In this document: one piece after another, positions 63,478 through 64,000 of the stretch
Position numbering within the stretch: position 1 is the stretch's first letter
Layout: each line of letters begins with the position of its first letter
Source: Anaeramoeba flamelloides
Lineage: Eukaryota; Metamonada; Anaeramoebidae
Direction: 5' to 3'
NCBI GenBank assembly: GCA_027625915.1
Contig: JANTQA010000047.1
Location: 9,300,001-9,364,000, forward strand
Length of the DNA stretch: 64,000 bases
Position numbers and translations under genes: made by a program
The notes under the pieces: generated by a model
Told to the model about the DNA's origin: nothing
Databases searched by the model: none
The model's input: the letters and a program-made list of their open reading frames with translations, nothing else

Positions 63478-64000
63478 TTGATGGATTAAACAATAAATAA
63501 AAAAACTAAAATTTAAAAAAAATGTTTGTAATTAAAACAATTTTGTTATTAAGGGATTATATGTATCCTTCGCAAACATACTAAAATGGAAAATTGCCTC
63601 AAATTAACTTATTCTTGAATTCTAAACAGAGTCCGAGTAAGAGAATTTGCTGATTTATAATTATTTTATTTGATTAATATTTGAAATTTAATGAAGACAT
63701 TTGAAATTGAAATTTACTGTTTACTTATTACAAAAGGGTTTTGAAGGTTGGTAAATCTCAGAAATATTTATAAAGTGAGATCTAAGAAGGAAAAAAGAAA
63801 TTTTTTGTACTTTATGAATTTGACTTATATTTATTTTCAAGAATGAAAAAGAAGTTTGGACAAAAAAAATTTTTTTAGAAAATTTCTTCTTATCTCAAAG
63901 GGACAGACCTTGATACATTTTAGAAAATTTCATTTGTTTTTTTTTTCTATTTGGTATGTGAGTTAAGTTGAGTAGTTTTATCATTTGAACATAGAAGGTT
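63478..64000. other. 5' flank of RUVBL2
   Basis: Presumed promoter region of RUVBL2, AT-rich. No further gene is recognised before the window end. Confidence 0.4.

Overview
The window is very AT-rich nuclear DNA from a unicellular eukaryote. Signs of this are spliceosomal introns with GT(A/T)A..(T/A)AG borders, asparagine homopolymers encoded by AAT runs, long poly-T and poly-A tracts, and standard eukaryotic housekeeping genes (eS8, RuvB-like 2, a dynactin Arp10-type actin-related protein, TM2D2). Poly-Asn coding tracts and AT-rich introns suggest a dictyostelid-like amoebozoan or another AT-rich amoeboid or flagellate protist such as Anaeramoeba. The sequence alone does not settle the lineage.

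Layout. 0-18 kb: last exon of a CaMK-type protein kinase (+); a complete two-exon TM2D2 gene (-); and a four-exon gene (-, 9184-17973) whose exon phases all fit. That gene's product has two winged-helix-like regions, an asparagine-rich middle and an SP-rich tail, and I read it as E2F/DP-like. 18-26 kb: a broken kinase-like fragment, a large duplicated block, and an intronless Arp10-like gene (+). 26-34 kb: a decayed Tc1/mariner element, LINE fragments, a three-exon ribosomal protein eS8 gene (-) and an unidentified gene starting 42 bp away on the other strand. 34-47 kb: a gene-poor repeat island holding tRNA-His(GTG), five copies of a hairpin MITE, several TIR elements and paralogous segments. 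47-53 kb: an unidentified three-exon gene and a DEAD-box protein that keeps an open frame although every catalytic ATPase motif is lost. 54-64 kb: a 1.5 kb TIR element and the complete four-exon RUVBL2 gene (-). The long RUVBL2 introns carry a TIR element with ATCGCGAT/ATCACGAT arrays, a LINE reverse-transcriptase fragment and modular palindromic repeats.

The genes do not form one pathway. They are single-copy-style housekeeping and regulatory genes: translation, chromatin AAA+ ATPase, dynein-dynactin, transcription control and signalling. Non-coding DNA is dominated by small non-autonomous DNA transposons, above all TA-target Tc1/mariner-type families. The most unusual points are the catalytically dead DEAD-box gene, the double winged-helix poly-Asn gene whose middle exons lie between two same-family transposon copies, the seven-copy hairpin MITE with an empty-site paralogue beside the tRNA, and two 512-bp Tc1 deletion derivatives that each keep the transposase C-terminus. 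I saw no LTR, Polinton or other virus-like element, and no CRISPR array.
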